Assembly (NCBI GenBank): GCA_015478945.1
Contig: JABUQX010053455.1
Span: forward strand, 1-28,088
Source: Trachelipus rathkii
Taxonomy: Eukaryota; Arthropoda; Malacostraca; Isopoda; Trachelipodidae
Reading direction: 5' to 3'
Length of the DNA: 28,088 nucleotides
This document shows, in pieces, positions 1 through 10,839 of this stretch. The notes beneath the pieces were generated by a model, which was not told where the DNA came from, did not search any database, and saw nothing but the letters and a program-made list of their open reading frames with translations. A program made the position numbers and the translations under genes. Position 1 is the first letter of the stretch; every line of letters starts with the position of its first letter.

Positions 1-384
1 TAATTTATTTTATAGATCTAATCTAATTTTTGCTTATGAGACGTCACACTATATGTTACAGTGAGCGAGGAGCTTACGTATACTAGGTGCGCCTAGATAG
101 AGCACCACTGTTACTATATGCGGTTAGTCGAGGACTGAGGATACGATATGACTGGGTAGACTGTGAGTAAGCCCAATCGACGCAGGTCGGTTGAACATCT
201 AGAGCGCCGATAAGACTAATCTACTATATTATATAGTCGGGTGGTACGAGGGGGGTCTGGTATATGATGCATTCTACACTCAGGATAGGAGTACGGTTCG
301 GGGAATGGTGAGTCGAGTGGCATGCACGGTGGTATGAAGGAAATAGCAATGGCCCGACGACACTACTAAGTAGTTCTATAGCAT
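1..384. other. Unclassified moderate-GC segment
   Basis: This stretch has a more balanced base composition than most of the window and G-rich patches such as 248-256. It contains no long open frame and no protein motif that I recognise on either strand. It may be a decayed repeat cut by the window edge, but nothing supports a specific name. Confidence 0.3.
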
Positions 385-490
385 AGCATACATAACATCA
401 CATACATACATAACAACATCTATGCGTACATACATACGTATATACATGCATACAGATACAGTACCATACATACAGACTACAGTACAATAT
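385..490. repeat. Degenerate CATA/ACAT tetranucleotide array
   Basis: The sequence is built from catacata, acatac and gcatac words with many substitutions, so it is an imperfect tetranucleotide microsatellite. The flanking DNA at 491-829 is AT-rich, has a short (AT)n run at about 582-598, and shows no gene. Confidence 0.75.
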
Positions 491-829
491 ATTAATAAAT
501 GCACTAAATAAGTATATAAGTATAAAAGAGATTATCATTTTATGTTGTCATACATTCACATCAAACAATAATACAATGATTAGTATATATATATATATAG
601 GCAATAGTACAAAACATATTTATAAATATACATACAGTTTATAATACTTAATAATTACTATTATGAACCGAAAAAATCAACCTGAATAAGTGCTCACCTA
701 AAGATTTCTATTAATGTAGACTAAATATCTACAATTATTAGTGTTATTAGATGCGCTATGTGTCGTGTTAAAGAGATGGAGTGAAGTGGTTTTGAAATAC
801 TGAAGTATCCCTAAAATAACGAAACATTC

Positions 830-1735
830 TTTACGGACAGAGTCTGTAGAACATTTTTGGATATACATGAATACATGACCGCACTAGCCGTGGGGTCGCA
901 CGGTCTGCTTCCATATATCTTCCAGGGCTGAAATGTTCCAGATTGCTCTGGGTTGAGAGTTAAAACGTCAGATCAGAAGGAAACGAAAGACTGTTTCCGG
1001 GGCCAGATTGCAATTTGAAATGGCTTGGTTTACATTAAATCTGTGTGTTTAGTATTGCAGGCTTGGATGGTGACCGCATCTTAGTTTGGCCAAGGATAAT
1101 TGAATGGATATGGAGAGGGATTTGAATTCTGGAGCTATTTCGGGTAGATGTCCGTTTAGTATATTGATAGTTAGTTTGTTTCTTAGGTAGTTTTCGGTTA
1201 GGAGTGTGTGGATATGTTTGGTCTGTGATGTGTTATTTTGAAGAGGTGGGATATTGTATAGAATTTGTTTATAGAGTAAAGCTGGAGAGGAATAGGGTTG
1301 TTTAAGTCTGTGATAGGTAAGATTAGAGAGTGCGGTGTGACATGGGTGTTGGGGTGCTAGGGTTTTGGCAAAGAATTGTGTGCCTATCATTTCCAAGGGT
1401 TTTCCTATAGGTAGAATATTAGTTTCTTCGTGTAGATGCTGTTGGGGAGATGTAGAGGGGCATATTGTTATTATTTTGAGTGCTTTGTTTTGTGTGATTT
1501 GAAATTTTTTCATATTATTCTTAGTTAAGAGAGGGTGCCATGAGGGTTAGGCGCAATTTAGCGTCGGCGGGTAAATTGCTTGTAGATTGTAGTGGCGATT
1601 TGTTCACTGTTAGTGTTATCAGTATTGGCTATGATTCTTAGTATATTTAGTTTTTGGTTTGATGACAATGAAGTTAGTACTGTCCTTTGTCGTTTTGTGA
1701 AGTTTAGGTTGAGACTGTCGAGGGTTATGGCCTAA
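830..1735 (-). mobile_element. Jockey-like LINE reverse transcriptase, C-terminal fragment (pseudogene)
   Basis: The minus strand has an open frame of 154 codons at 1513-1049. It reads like the region downstream of the catalytic core in jockey-type non-LTR reverse transcriptases. Motifs in order are PSWHPLLTKNNM just upstream across a stop (about 1545-1510), then FQITQNKALKIIT (about 1504-1466), HLHEETNILPIG, and LAKLRCGHHPSLQY at the end. Past the stop at 1049 the similarity continues with ETVFRFLLI (about 1000-970), matching the usual ETVEHFLL segment near the C-terminal Cys/His motif, then decays near 830. Upstream, weak similarity can be followed through frameshifts to about 1730. The catalytic YADD region is absent. 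The coding strand is A/C-rich and G-poor. The copy is dead: it has stops and frameshifts and is 5'-truncated at an AT array. The family assignment rests on remembered motif patterns. Confidence 0.7.
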
Positions 1736-1754
1736 GATTTGGAGAGTATAGTAG

Positions 1755-1880
1755 TATACTAATATTATATATATAGTATATAATATATACTATATAATAT
1801 ATTATATTATATATATATATGATATATATATATATATATATAGTATTATTACGATATATAATAATATAGTATATATATAT
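1755..1880. repeat. AT-rich microsatellite
   Basis: This is an imperfect (TA)n/(ATAT) array adjoining the upstream end of the LINE fragment. The open frame crossing it is only Tyr/Ile repetition produced by TA repeats. The following DNA at 1881-2219 is pyrimidine-rich and has no recognisable gene. Confidence 0.85.
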
Positions 1881-2219
1881 GCGCCACACTTCTGCGGCTG
1901 GTTGCACTCACATTGTTCTATTTGAATAGGTGGAGTCTAGGATCTTTTTTCTTACAGTATCTCTTCCGCTCGCACAACCTCCCATCTCCTTTCTCCTGAA
2001 CAATTCTCTGACACAACACTTGACAGTTGTGTTCTTCATTCTTAAATGAAACTCCAACCCATGTGAAGTTTTAAACACCTTTTCAATCCTTTTTCTTTTT
2101 TTCTAAATTTCTTTCCTTTGAACATTTTCAAACGTCATGTATTGGGGCATTACTTTGATCCTGTTTTTTTCCCCTGTTTTTTTTTAGGAAATGTAAGATT
2201 GTCTTGGGCCTTTTCCAAC

Positions 2220-2302
2220 CAATATATATATATATATATATATATATAATAATATATCATTAATATACTATATATATACTATATATATATATATATATAT
2301 AC

Positions 2303-2347
<45 letters not shown>

Positions 2348-2740
2348 TATATATATATTATATAAATATATATAAAATACTAAAAAGTAAAATAAATGAA
2401 ATATGTTAAAATAAATATAATATATAATATATGATATATCATATAATACTATATATATAATATATAAATATATAGATTAATAGTATGACTGATATATATA
2501 TATATATATAAATTGATTTTATATTATATAATATAGAGTAGTATAGTATAGTATATAGCTTATTTGTTGGATGTAGTTTAGGATTGAGGGCTGGGATATT
2601 GAATGTATTATGTGATGTATATACTAATTATATATATACTATATAGCTTTATATTAATAATATTAATTAATGGTTTGAATTAATCGTTAATATATATTAA
2701 GTTTATTATACTAATAATGATTCATAGTAAACAGATAAAT
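2220..2740. repeat. Long imperfect (AT)n block
   Basis: Dense TATATA arrays at 2222-2360 continue as AT-rich low-complexity sequence to about 2740. A small interruption with G residues lies at 2565-2615. No coding potential is seen, and the DNA at 2741-2879 is also unclassified. Confidence 0.85.
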
Positions 2741-5050
2741 AATATATAAACTGCTTTGCAAGGAAACGAGAAATAAACTATTGTATACCTAAGCAATACA
2801 AAGAAGCCAGTACTTGACATAAATATGTATCGATATTCTGCATAAGTATAAACTAGATTCTACTACTATAGACATAATTATCTCGCAAGACGCCTCAACA
2901 ACTTAAATAACTAGGCGAATCCAAAACTTTCACTTCACTAATTCAAATAAGCAGCTTATATACCAAAACAACACTCGGGGATACCATCAAAAAAGCTACT
3001 GGATATTCAGGAAAACCGGAAAAATCTTCAAAATCTGATAATCACTGTAAGGCTATTTCAATGGAAAATGCTAGCTAACAACAAACACAACAAATACAAT
3101 AAACCCTAAAATCTAATTAAATTTAAACTAACACAAATATGCACAAAATTAACCAAAACATACACTAGTCTATCCAACACATACTTTAAACCATTTCTAA
3201 TAATAAAAAACTTATATTAGATACACAAATAACTAATAGAATTGAATGGAACACTAATTAACAATTGTCACTGAAAAAAATAATGTAAAAAACTCCTAAA
3301 TCTATGTAGAGAAGGAAATTTTATAATAAATAATATCCCAAAAACATTCAAGTACTGCTCCACAACAAAAATACCCTAGCACCATAATCACTCAATAATA
3401 TAATCATCACTCATTAATAGAAGAATTAATAATAAAGTATATCAACAGACCTAATACAATATGAAATAACAGCCATATAGACATAAATAAAACTACCAAG
3501 ATAAAATACTCACTTAAAAACTCTACCAGTGAGTACTACAACACAAACACCTTCTCAATCACAAATATTCACACAACCTATATATAAATAAATCACTTAG
3601 TGTACACACGCGCACTAAATACCATTTAGCACACATATACGCTGTTCTCAATACTATTATAATAGTACAAATTTATATATGCTCATAATCACTTCTAGTG
3701 ACATAAGCAAATACAATCATCACAAATAAACCATATACATACCAAGAATAAGAACTCTCTAATACACTCACTCCTATACTATTCGTCCACATATCATATC
3801 AACTTGACTTAACACTCTATGTAAAACTTCACCTAGAAAAACTCAACTCAACATATATATAAACCAACACATCCCCACAAAAACAAACCATTACCACAAC
3901 ATCGAGTTTCCAACGCAAAACTACTAATCATACCCACTAACTGACTCTCATAAAAACTCGCGATATTATCAATCCAATAAATAAAATAATAAGTCTTAAC
4001 ATACATTTTTGTGCTCTAGCTTGTAATGAGGCACTAGAACATAAACACATATAAAAAATCGATTACGGTTTTACGTTTAGGGATCAGAGTTTAAATCCAT
4101 AGCATAAATATATATATATATAAACATCTAAACCATCCAATACATCACAATACTTAATAGAAATGAGCTACGCCAGACTCACAATCATGATATTAGAGAA
4201 CATGATCCACCAATAATAACAGTATACAACAATAAAGCGAATACACGTAGCAGTAAAATATATACAGGAGCCCAATGTCCATATCCCCTACACCTTATTA
4301 TGAAGCTTATTGTACGAGACACGAGACACTACCGACCCAGCCACAAAACACACCTCTTGCAACACACATAATATCACTAGCACAAAAACTAAGGCAGAGT
4401 GAAAACAAAATGCACACAGGAATACCACCACAGCTACACAGAACTACTGCAACGCATCCAATACATTCCTATCTGTACCTCAATCAATATACATCAACCA
4501 AAAATCAGACAGACGCTTGGCTAATGAAACATGAACATGACTCCTTAGGAATCAGCTTAAGAGCATATGCTACTCAAAGCAGAATCCAAATATAACACAA
4601 CTAAGGAAAGCACACCACGATAGAAACAGAATCCGGCAACTTGGCATCTACATAACAGACCCAAAATCTATTTAACATCATACTAAAGCTATGCTAGGTG
4701 GAGATAAACTAAACACACTATCCCAAAAGAAATAATTCGCCGTTGAGGATAACACTGGGGACCAACAACACACTGGCTCCTTATACCGATCTAAGTAACA
4801 TCGTGTATCTAGAGGAGAAAACTATAACGAGCATCCACGCAAAATTGGAGAGCTAAAAAGGCATATTGAAGAACGCCAGAGCTGAGAGCGGATCAATTAG
4901 ACAATCAAAGTAAACGAAGCACGGAATACTGAGATACTAGCTAAAGAATAAACTAGACTACACACTCAAGTACTACTCCGTACCCACACTATCAAAATTT
5001 CGGCTTCACATATAATGGTCAACCCACTGTATTAACCACAGGAGCAAACA

Positions 5051-5125
5051 TGGTGTAGAAAGTCTGTCAAACACCAGAAACAAAACGCACTCAGAAATGT
5101 GATAAATGCAGTGGTTGCACTCAAC
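5051..5125 (+). pseudogene. Possible ORF1 zinc-knuckle relic
   Basis: At 5098-5121 the plus strand reads CDKCSGCT. Just upstream, at about 5051-5074, it reads WCRKSVKH in another frame. ORF1 proteins of jockey-type LINEs carry CCHC knuckles, often with a CxxCxGxH last knuckle, and these words could be their remains after a frameshift. The final His and Cys of each knuckle are not cleanly preserved, so this is a weak call that gains support only from its position before the endonuclease-like words. Confidence 0.25.
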
Positions 5126-5309
5126 GTAGCAACTCCACAACAAATACTTCAACAGGAGAAAAATCTAAAAATAACTTGACCCATATATAAAATAACATAT
5201 TAGAAAGATACGAAAATCCAGGTGGATTTCATTACTATCGATGTTTATTATAAATCCAAAAAAAAACCTCACATAAACATTCCACACTGCACTTTCGCAA
5301 CGACTCATA

Positions 5310-5850
5310 AACACCAAAGTTTAACAACCTCCATCTGTCCCCAAGGCTCTACTTTGATAATAACATAAACAAATCATTCTAACAACATCACCTAGGCACC
5401 ATCATATATACAAGGGCTAAATAACATCCATTTTTTAATATAACAAAATATACCATAATAAACATACTATAACATAACGTCGAGATAAATATAATATATT
5501 ATATTTAGTAAACTCACAAAATGATAATAATTATTAAACCTAAAATATGAATACTAATCCACCATGCAAAATCTTTAGCGCCATCTATCGCTAGAGTTAC
5601 ACCACCTAACTTCATCACACACACACTACATTAGACCAGTAACTAGTACCCAATCATCTACTTTCACTCAATCTAAAATGTACGCAACACACACCTAAAT
5701 GATACAACAACTCTAAGTATATGCCATAGCCAATCAACTATGCAATAAATACAAACAGTGGAACATTAAAACTCAGACCAGACTCACTAGTCATCTACAA
5801 ATAAGTCTAGTATCAGAGATTGCACACAAGGCTCCGCACGCAGACTAGAT
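5310..5850 (+). pseudogene. Possible LINE endonuclease relic
   Basis: At about 5324-5351 the plus strand reads QPPSVPKAL, resembling the Y-LPPS strand of jockey-type AP-like endonucleases. A segment around 5372-5435 (IILTTSP, then HPFF after a gap) lies where the LP-P-II-GDFNAHHP-W motif is expected, but the GDFN core itself is lost. At 5747-5800 the frame reads YKQWNIKTQTRL, comparable with the Trp-containing segment that ends the endonuclease domain. The order and spacing are plausible. Each match is short and separated by stops, so chance is possible. Confidence 0.3.
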
Positions 5851-6129
5851 CTCGACCTCCTCCACCTACGAGTGGTCCATACTAATAATGGGCACAATCC
5901 TCTCCAGATCAATCTGCTGTGAGAAACTAAAGATCAACAATATTTTAGACAGCTATGCTAATGAAAAGGAGGTCCGTCCACAATCGCGCAGGCAGCAAGC
6001 GAGAACGCGGGTCACTCCACACAAAATATATACTAATATGCTCCACTATCATATACACACTATCACTCGTCACCCAACACTAAGCATCTACGACGAATGA
6101 ATACATCATAATACTATCACCTATTATAG

Positions 6130-6216
6130 GTAATATAATATATATATATATATAATATATATCATAATAACCTATAATATATATAATATATATATACTAT
6201 TCCAACTAATGCGGCG

Positions 6217-6268
<52 letters not shown>
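6130..6268. repeat. (AT)n microsatellite
   Basis: AT arrays at 6134-6200 and a pure (TA)n tract at about 6220-6266 flank a short non-repeat island near 6200-6218. The array ends the A/C-rich region. The next segment, 6270-6750, is ordinary AT-rich DNA without a recognisable gene. Confidence 0.9.
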
Positions 6269-6273
<5 letters not shown>

Positions 6274-6750
6274 GCAGTCTCTTGTATTTGGGTAGGACAG
6301 AAAGTTGCTTTGTATTTTAAATAAAGGTAAACACTTCCATTCAACACATTTTGAAATCCTTGCCAAAATTGACATAATAATCCATTGCCGAATTTCATTG
6401 AAATTCTCACGCCTCGGAGCTCAAGTTATTATTTATCGATTTGGACGAATAAAGGAAGCAGGAAAAAAAGAGAAAATACAGAATATAATTAAAATAAAAT
6501 GTAGAAAGGGTTTTAAGATACAAAACAGAATGTATCATTAGTCTTATATCAAATATTAGATTGTGAGAGAGTGAAGTAATTGTTTAATGTGGATTTCATA
6601 TTTGAATCTTTTATGGATTTGAAAATTCAGTAAATGGTTAATGACTTAGAGACAATTTTTTGATGATTTAGCAGCAAGAACTATTTACGAGTAGTTTGCT
6701 ACGTAATTAAGCATTTAGGTAAGCTGTTTGTGTTCTCCCCTCATATTTTC

Positions 6751-6894
<144 letters not shown>

Positions 6895-7083
6895 TAAAAT
6901 TAAATTAAAAAACAAATTAAAATGACCTTTTAAAATTAATTATTTGAAAATATTTAAGAAATGTGACATCTCGAATTTGATTTTAATCTCTGGTCTTTTC
7001 TTTATCAAAAGAAGCAACTCCGAAAGACGAGGTTTATGAAGGTCAGTCTACCTCAGTTACCTTATCAATGCAATGAAACACGT

Positions 7084-7326
7084 TTATATACCTTGGTCCG
7101 GATCATGGTTATGATTCCCTTTGAAATGAAGAAACACTTTGCTCGGTCTGCACCTGAGATGTGACATTGTCCCGTCAAGAGCATTTGTTGTCTGCCCGAT
7201 ATGAATTACGCAACATCCAATCTCCGAACAATCAAACTCGTACACCGAATCATCACTCAACACCTGAAAGCTCAGACTCATTTTGAATGACTTGTAATAA
7301 GAACTCAACTCATGAGGTGATTTCAA
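7084..7326 (-). pseudogene. Penelope-like element GIY-YIG domain fragment
   Basis: The minus-strand 80-residue frame reads VYEFDCSEIGC from residue 28, then IHIGQTTNAL, then SHLRCRPSKVFLHF followed by HNHDP. This matches the C-terminal GIY-YIG endonuclease of Penelope-like retroelements: VY-F-C---C at the start, a YIG-T strand, then an R--H----S---H pattern. Here the Tyr of YIG is His, and the catalytic Arg appears lost in the DGTMSH stretch, so the copy is probably inactive. A short upstream part (KMSLSFQVLSDDS) resembles the linker before the domain. The same-strand frame at 7974-7747 looks like the preceding part of the same element. Confidence 0.55.
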
Positions 7327-7396
7327 AAATCTGATTTATAATTTTTTTCTAGATTCTCTCTAAATTGGAATTCCATAGTCAGGTTTCAGATATATT

Positions 7397-7428
7397 CCCC
7401 CCCCCCCCCCCCCAAAAAAAAAAAAAAA
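7397..7428. repeat. C17-A15 homopolymer junction
   Basis: A run of 17 C is directly followed by 15 A, then (AAAT)n-like sequence to about 7441. Such a junction is rare in this AT-rich region and is prone to length error. It falls inside the stretch separating the two Penelope-like fragments. Confidence 0.9.
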
Positions 7429-7507
7429 TAAATAAATAAATTGAAAAAAAATATTACAAAATGAATGAGGAAATATGAAAAAATAAAAAAAAAAGAAAAA
7501 TTTTTTC

Positions 7508-7740
7508 CTACTAACCTGATTGTCCTTTTTTATTGCAGATTTGAAAAAGATTTGGCAACATCTTTCTTTTGGATTTTGGTCACAAACATCGGTTGAAAAT
7601 TAAAATATTTTTTATCTATTTTACATAACATGTCTTTTTCTACACCCCCTCCCCCTTCATGAATGATTGGGTCATCCTGTTTATTCATCTTATTACAGGT
7701 ATGTTTTATATGTACAGATTACCTGAGTATGAATAAAGAG
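7508..7740 (+). other. Splice-acceptor-like site with short open tail (weak)
   Basis: On the plus strand a branch-point-like tactaac near 7508 is followed by a pyrimidine tract and ttgcag ending at 7538. Downstream an 18-codon frame starting at 7540 (FEKDLATSFFW at its start) ends in TGA at 7594-7596, and an AATAAA lies at 7732-7737. A second cag/gtatgt donor-like junction is at 7697/7698. Together these could mark a terminal or internal exon, but AT-rich DNA generates such signals often. The minus strand here lies inside the Penelope-like remnant, which makes chance more likely. Confidence 0.2.
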
Positions 7741-7746
7741 AACAAT

Positions 7747-7974
7747 TTACAATTTTGCAAATTCTTTTTGAGTATTGACTCTAAATACTAGGAAAATACT
7801 AGAGGCCGTAAGGGATAATTTTGAAGGATCTTTCGTTAGCCGTGAGCATATTTTTAGACACTGGCAAATTAGAGAATATGGAATGGAACGCATAATTCTA
7901 AACTTTCGAGTTTTAGTTGTGAAACTAGGGACACGTGAGATTAAGACATTTAATGGTTGGTTCCGCCAATACAC
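7747..7974 (-). pseudogene. Penelope-like reverse transcriptase C-terminal fragment
   Basis: The minus-strand frame contains SIPYSLICQCLKIC at about residues 30-43, preceded by a PSFTTKTRKF segment. Penelope-like reverse transcriptases carry an HP---K--IPYS---R-RRICS segment after the catalytic core, followed by a region ending in R-GYP. The match to IPYSL plus the following Ile-Cys is good, and the rest is decayed. The fragment lies about 640 bp upstream, in element orientation, of the start of the GIY-YIG domain, close to usual spacing. A stop immediately upstream breaks the frame. Similarity may continue weakly to about 8030 before the (TTA)n array. The plus-strand frame over the same bases is probably its shadow. 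Confidence 0.45.
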
Positions 7975-8108
7975 TCAACGTTTCTCCTTCAGTATTGTCA
8001 CCAGTGGTTTTACTATCACTATGTAAATGAACGCCTACTAATTCTCAGCTCAGTGATGTCATTGCCGTTCAACTCTATTAACTAGAAATTTTCAATTTTT
8101 ACTATAAC

Positions 8109-8118
8109 ATTATTATTA

Positions 8119-8214
<96 letters not shown>

Positions 8215-8230
8215 GTTATTATTATTATTG
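8109..8230. repeat. (TTA)n microsatellite
   Basis: This is a nearly pure (TTA)n tract of about 120 bp with one early insertion and one T-to-G change near 8215. It borders the upstream end of the Penelope-like remnant and is complementary to the (TAA)n array at 6752-6892. Confidence 0.95.
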
Positions 8231-8935
8231 AGATATTATTATAAAATTAGAATTATACGATTGTTAGGATTATTATAATTTCATAATTATAATTATAATT
8301 ATTATTATTAAGGCGTAAACTTAATGATATTATAGAGTAATAATAATATTAGAATTTATATTTGAGTTTATAACTCATAAATTCATATCATTTTAATTAA
8401 ATTTAATAATTATACAGATACCACTAGCAGACTTGATCAGATTAGGTAATTATGGATGACGTATGTATCAACTTATAATTGTATACTTGGTTGGGATTTT
8501 GTTTGCTGAGATTTCATTTCGCTGTTGTCGGGGCGCATGTAATAAAATAATTATTTATAGGATATTATAATTATTACTAATTATTTATTAGATCATATTA
8601 TAATGTTATTATAATTATTAGTAATTATTAATAATGTATTGTGCATTTATGCATGATATTTATGTACATTACTTTATTATTACTTATTATTATTAATATT
8701 AGTTATTTATTATTATTATTATTATTATTTATTATGTATTATTATTATCTATTATGTATGGATATTATTTATCCATTGAAGTGTGAGTGAGGAACTTCTA
8801 GTATATGTAGGATTGACGTTATTATAATATTATTGAGGAATTTTGAAATCATTTATAATATTATCTATTATTTATTATTAGTTTCTACTTATTATTATTT
8901 TATTATCTATTGATTAATTATTTTATTGTGAGAAG
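8231..8935. repeat. Degenerate TTA/TAAT-rich region
   Basis: The sequence is dominated by imperfect TTATTA and ATAATTATT words, densest at 8275-8310, 8580-8760 and 8865-8910, with short non-repeat islands between. It probably formed by decay or expansion of the neighbouring (TTA)n array. No gene is seen here or in 8936-9545, which is AT-rich unclassified DNA. Confidence 0.75.
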
Positions 8936-9564
8936 CTTTCGTGACATTGATTAGAAGCCTTTCTTGGAGGTGAAGATATTTTGGCATATTAGTTTTCATG
9001 ATTGAGTCATCTTTTTCAGTAAAAAAGCTTCAATCTTTTCTATCTTGGTGGGTTTCCTTAAGGGAAAACTGGCTTTCAAAAATTTTGATCATCCTTTATT
9101 GGAACAGGGAGATGAACTCGTAATTATTGAATAAATCAATTATTTATTTACACATTACAAACACTCATCATTTTGTTTGTATTCTGATTTTATAGAAGAG
9201 AAAAAATATAGAAAGTAATAATGAGGTGATGAATTCTTTCTACTTTCTAGGCTCCCATTGTTGTGGCAAGAGAATTTGTATTAAATATAAATGAATTTTG
9301 TCTCTAATTGAGAACATCATAATTTTTTCTTGAGTTTCTTATTTTCTCTCACAAACATCAAATCATTGTTGTGGAAGAGAATACTAACATTTTACTAATA
9401 TGAATATATTGGAGGGAACATTCGAAAAATACACAATAATTTGCAATCTACAAATTTTCAATTAGGTTGAGGAGGTTTTGGGTTGTGGTTGTTACTAATA
9501 TGGTTAATCACCAGTCAGAAATATAGTCATATAGTATACGTTACAAGATGGTAGCTAAGTAGTA

Positions 9565-9615
9565 TATTTTTATATATATATATTTATATACTACTAGTAT
9601 GTATATATATATATG
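9565..9615. repeat. Short (AT)n cluster
   Basis: TATATA words cluster here. The following 9616-9909 is non-repetitive DNA of moderate composition without a long open frame or recognisable motif. Confidence 0.7.
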
Positions 9616-9914
9616 AAACAAGTATAAATTAAACATCTAATTTCTGTATAAAAACTCGTAAGTTGGTTTTATGTGACTTCCGATTCTTCCAAAGAAACTT
9701 TTTGGAAGGAACTTTATCTCCAAATGACTTCTCGTTGAGACATTTAATACCTTATTTCGAAGCCTCAAAATTTGAGATCAGAATTTTCAACGATCCAAAG
9801 AGAAGTTTCCCCTCAACAGTCATGAAGTTCAAAGTTTAACCCTGACAAGTACTCCCATATGAGTAGTTATTTCGTGTCAGCTACCAACAAAGTTTACATG
9901 ACGACATCATTAAG

Positions 9915-10055
9915 ATATATAAATATATATATATATACTATCGTATATAGTATATAGTATTATATGATGCTATACTTATAATATATATAGATAGTATACT
10001 GATAATTATATACTATATAATATAGGTATAAGTATATATCATACTAATACCATTG
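9915..10055. repeat. Imperfect AT/TATAG array
   Basis: AT-rich low-complexity sequence with repeated tatag and atact words immediately precedes the left SINE-like arm. Confidence 0.75.
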
Positions 10056-10096
10056 TAAAAATATGGCATACTTAACGCGCAGTTCAATTTTGTAGT

Positions 10097-10181
10097 GATA
10101 CGAAATAAGTCCTTGCGTGATCCTTCCTTAACCGCAAGAGATTAGATCCGACCCTCGCGAATGGTGGCCAAGCGTGTTTAC
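10097..10181 (-). mobile_element. tRNA-related SINE-like copy, left arm of inverted pair
   Basis: Read on the minus strand this is a tRNA-like head: an A-box-like gtaaacacgc, then ttcgcgagggtcg, then a degenerate B box ggatctaatc at about 10141-10150. It is the reverse complement, with mismatches and a few indels, of 10366-10452. Arthropod tRNA-derived SINEs have this order of boxes. It cannot be a functional tRNA because the anticodon and acceptor arms do not fold. Confidence 0.5.
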
Positions 10182-10361
10182 GACTATGACCAAAACGGAT
10201 GAGCTAAAGAAGGATACGGCCACTTAAACCTATGAAAGAGTGCCCTATTCAACTTGGTAAAGCCGCCTATGGCAGGACAGATACGTCAAGCCACGCATTC
10301 CGGCCTCACACTAGGTAGGCACTGGTCAGAGAGCAACACAAGACCCCATGTAAGGGACCAT
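10182..10361. other. Spacer between inverted SINE-like arms
   Basis: About 180 bp of fairly balanced composition with no open frame of note. It may be the bodies of the two SINE copies, but no internal inverted similarity was seen here by eye. Confidence 0.35.
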
Positions 10362-10452
10362 GTAAGTGGTAACACGCTTTTCGCATACCGTTCGCGAGGG
10401 CCGAGATCTAATCCCGGTAAGTGAAGAATCACTCAAGGGTCTTTATTTTATC
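10362..10452 (+). mobile_element. tRNA-related SINE-like copy, right arm of inverted pair
   Basis: The plus strand reads agtggtaacacgc (A-box-like, from about 10365), then ttcgcgaggg, then gagatctaatccc at 10403-10415. The last word differs at two positions from the GAGTTCGAATCCC form of a Pol III B box. A conserved-looking aatcactcaagggtcttt tail follows. The arm mirrors 10097-10181. Confidence 0.55.
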
Positions 10453-10580
10453 TATATATATAACTAGGTATAGTATATATATATAGTATAGGTATATATA
10501 TATAGTAAGTATATAGTATTAGATATATATATCATGTAGTATATTGATGTAGGAGATATATGTTATACTGATAGTACGTA
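10453..10580. repeat. AT/TATAG low-complexity array
   Basis: This is an imperfect TATATAG array. It is followed by a roughly 150-bp non-repetitive island at 10581-10730 with no recognisable gene, though its end (10705-10728) has a gggacccaaactcagc word that could come from another repeat. Confidence 0.7.
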
Positions 10581-10730
10581 TATATCGACCAGCACTATCC
10601 ATTTCCTGCATGAACTTGATGGAGTAGGTGTTGCTGCAAACGATGCCTCACCGGGATATTCCAGCGCATGCATAAAACTTTCAATAGAGTATAAATATGT
10701 AGTAGGCAGGGACCCAAACTCAGCTACCAT

Positions 10731-10826
10731 ATATATATTATATATATATAGTATATATAATGAATGATATATTATATATACTATATATTATATTATATAT
10801 ACTATATTATTATATATATATAATAG
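10731..10826. repeat. (AT)n array at the 3' side of LINE copy 1
   Basis: This AT microsatellite directly follows, in element orientation, the 3' end of the minus-strand LINE copy. It may represent an expanded element tail. Confidence 0.75.
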
Positions 10827-10839
10827 TAGCTATGATGGA

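Larger units (their letters stand above)
2880..6110 (+). mobile_element. Probable decayed LINE 5' portion, A/C-rich coding strand
   Basis: About 3.2 kb is strongly depleted of G on the plus strand and rich in A and C. The jockey-like LINE fragment at 830-1735 shows the same bias on its coding strand. The longest open frame is 106 codons at 4275-4595. It is rich in Thr, Gln, His and Pro and has no known domain. Later in the segment, faint relics appear in the order expected of a LINE: Cys-rich zinc-knuckle-like words near 5050-5120, endonuclease-like words near 5318-5435, and a Trp-containing segment near 5755-5800. All are broken by frameshifts and stops. No reverse transcriptase core is visible before the AT array at 6130. 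The alternative is simple compositional bias with chance motif matches, so the assignment is tentative. Confidence 0.35.

Noticed and set aside
1725..1907. 60-codon minus-strand frame rich in Tyr and Ile
   Set aside because: It is a direct translation of TA repeats.
4275..4595. 106-codon plus-strand frame considered as a host gene
   Set aside because: No domain is recognisable, composition follows the A/C bias of the whole region, and the surroundings look like decayed LINE.
5888..6100. 70-codon plus-strand frame
   Set aside because: No motif was recognised. It lies at the end of the probable LINE remnant and has no splice or start context.
6172..6541. Overlapping frames on both strands near the AT array
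   Set aside because: One is built largely of translated TA repeats, and the other lacks any domain and is short.
7775..8026. 83-codon plus-strand frame
   Set aside because: The opposite strand carries the better-supported Penelope-like motif, so this is likely its shadow.
10362..10425. Functional tRNA gene
   Set aside because: A and B boxes are degenerate and no acceptor stem or anticodon arm pairs, so a SINE head is the better reading.
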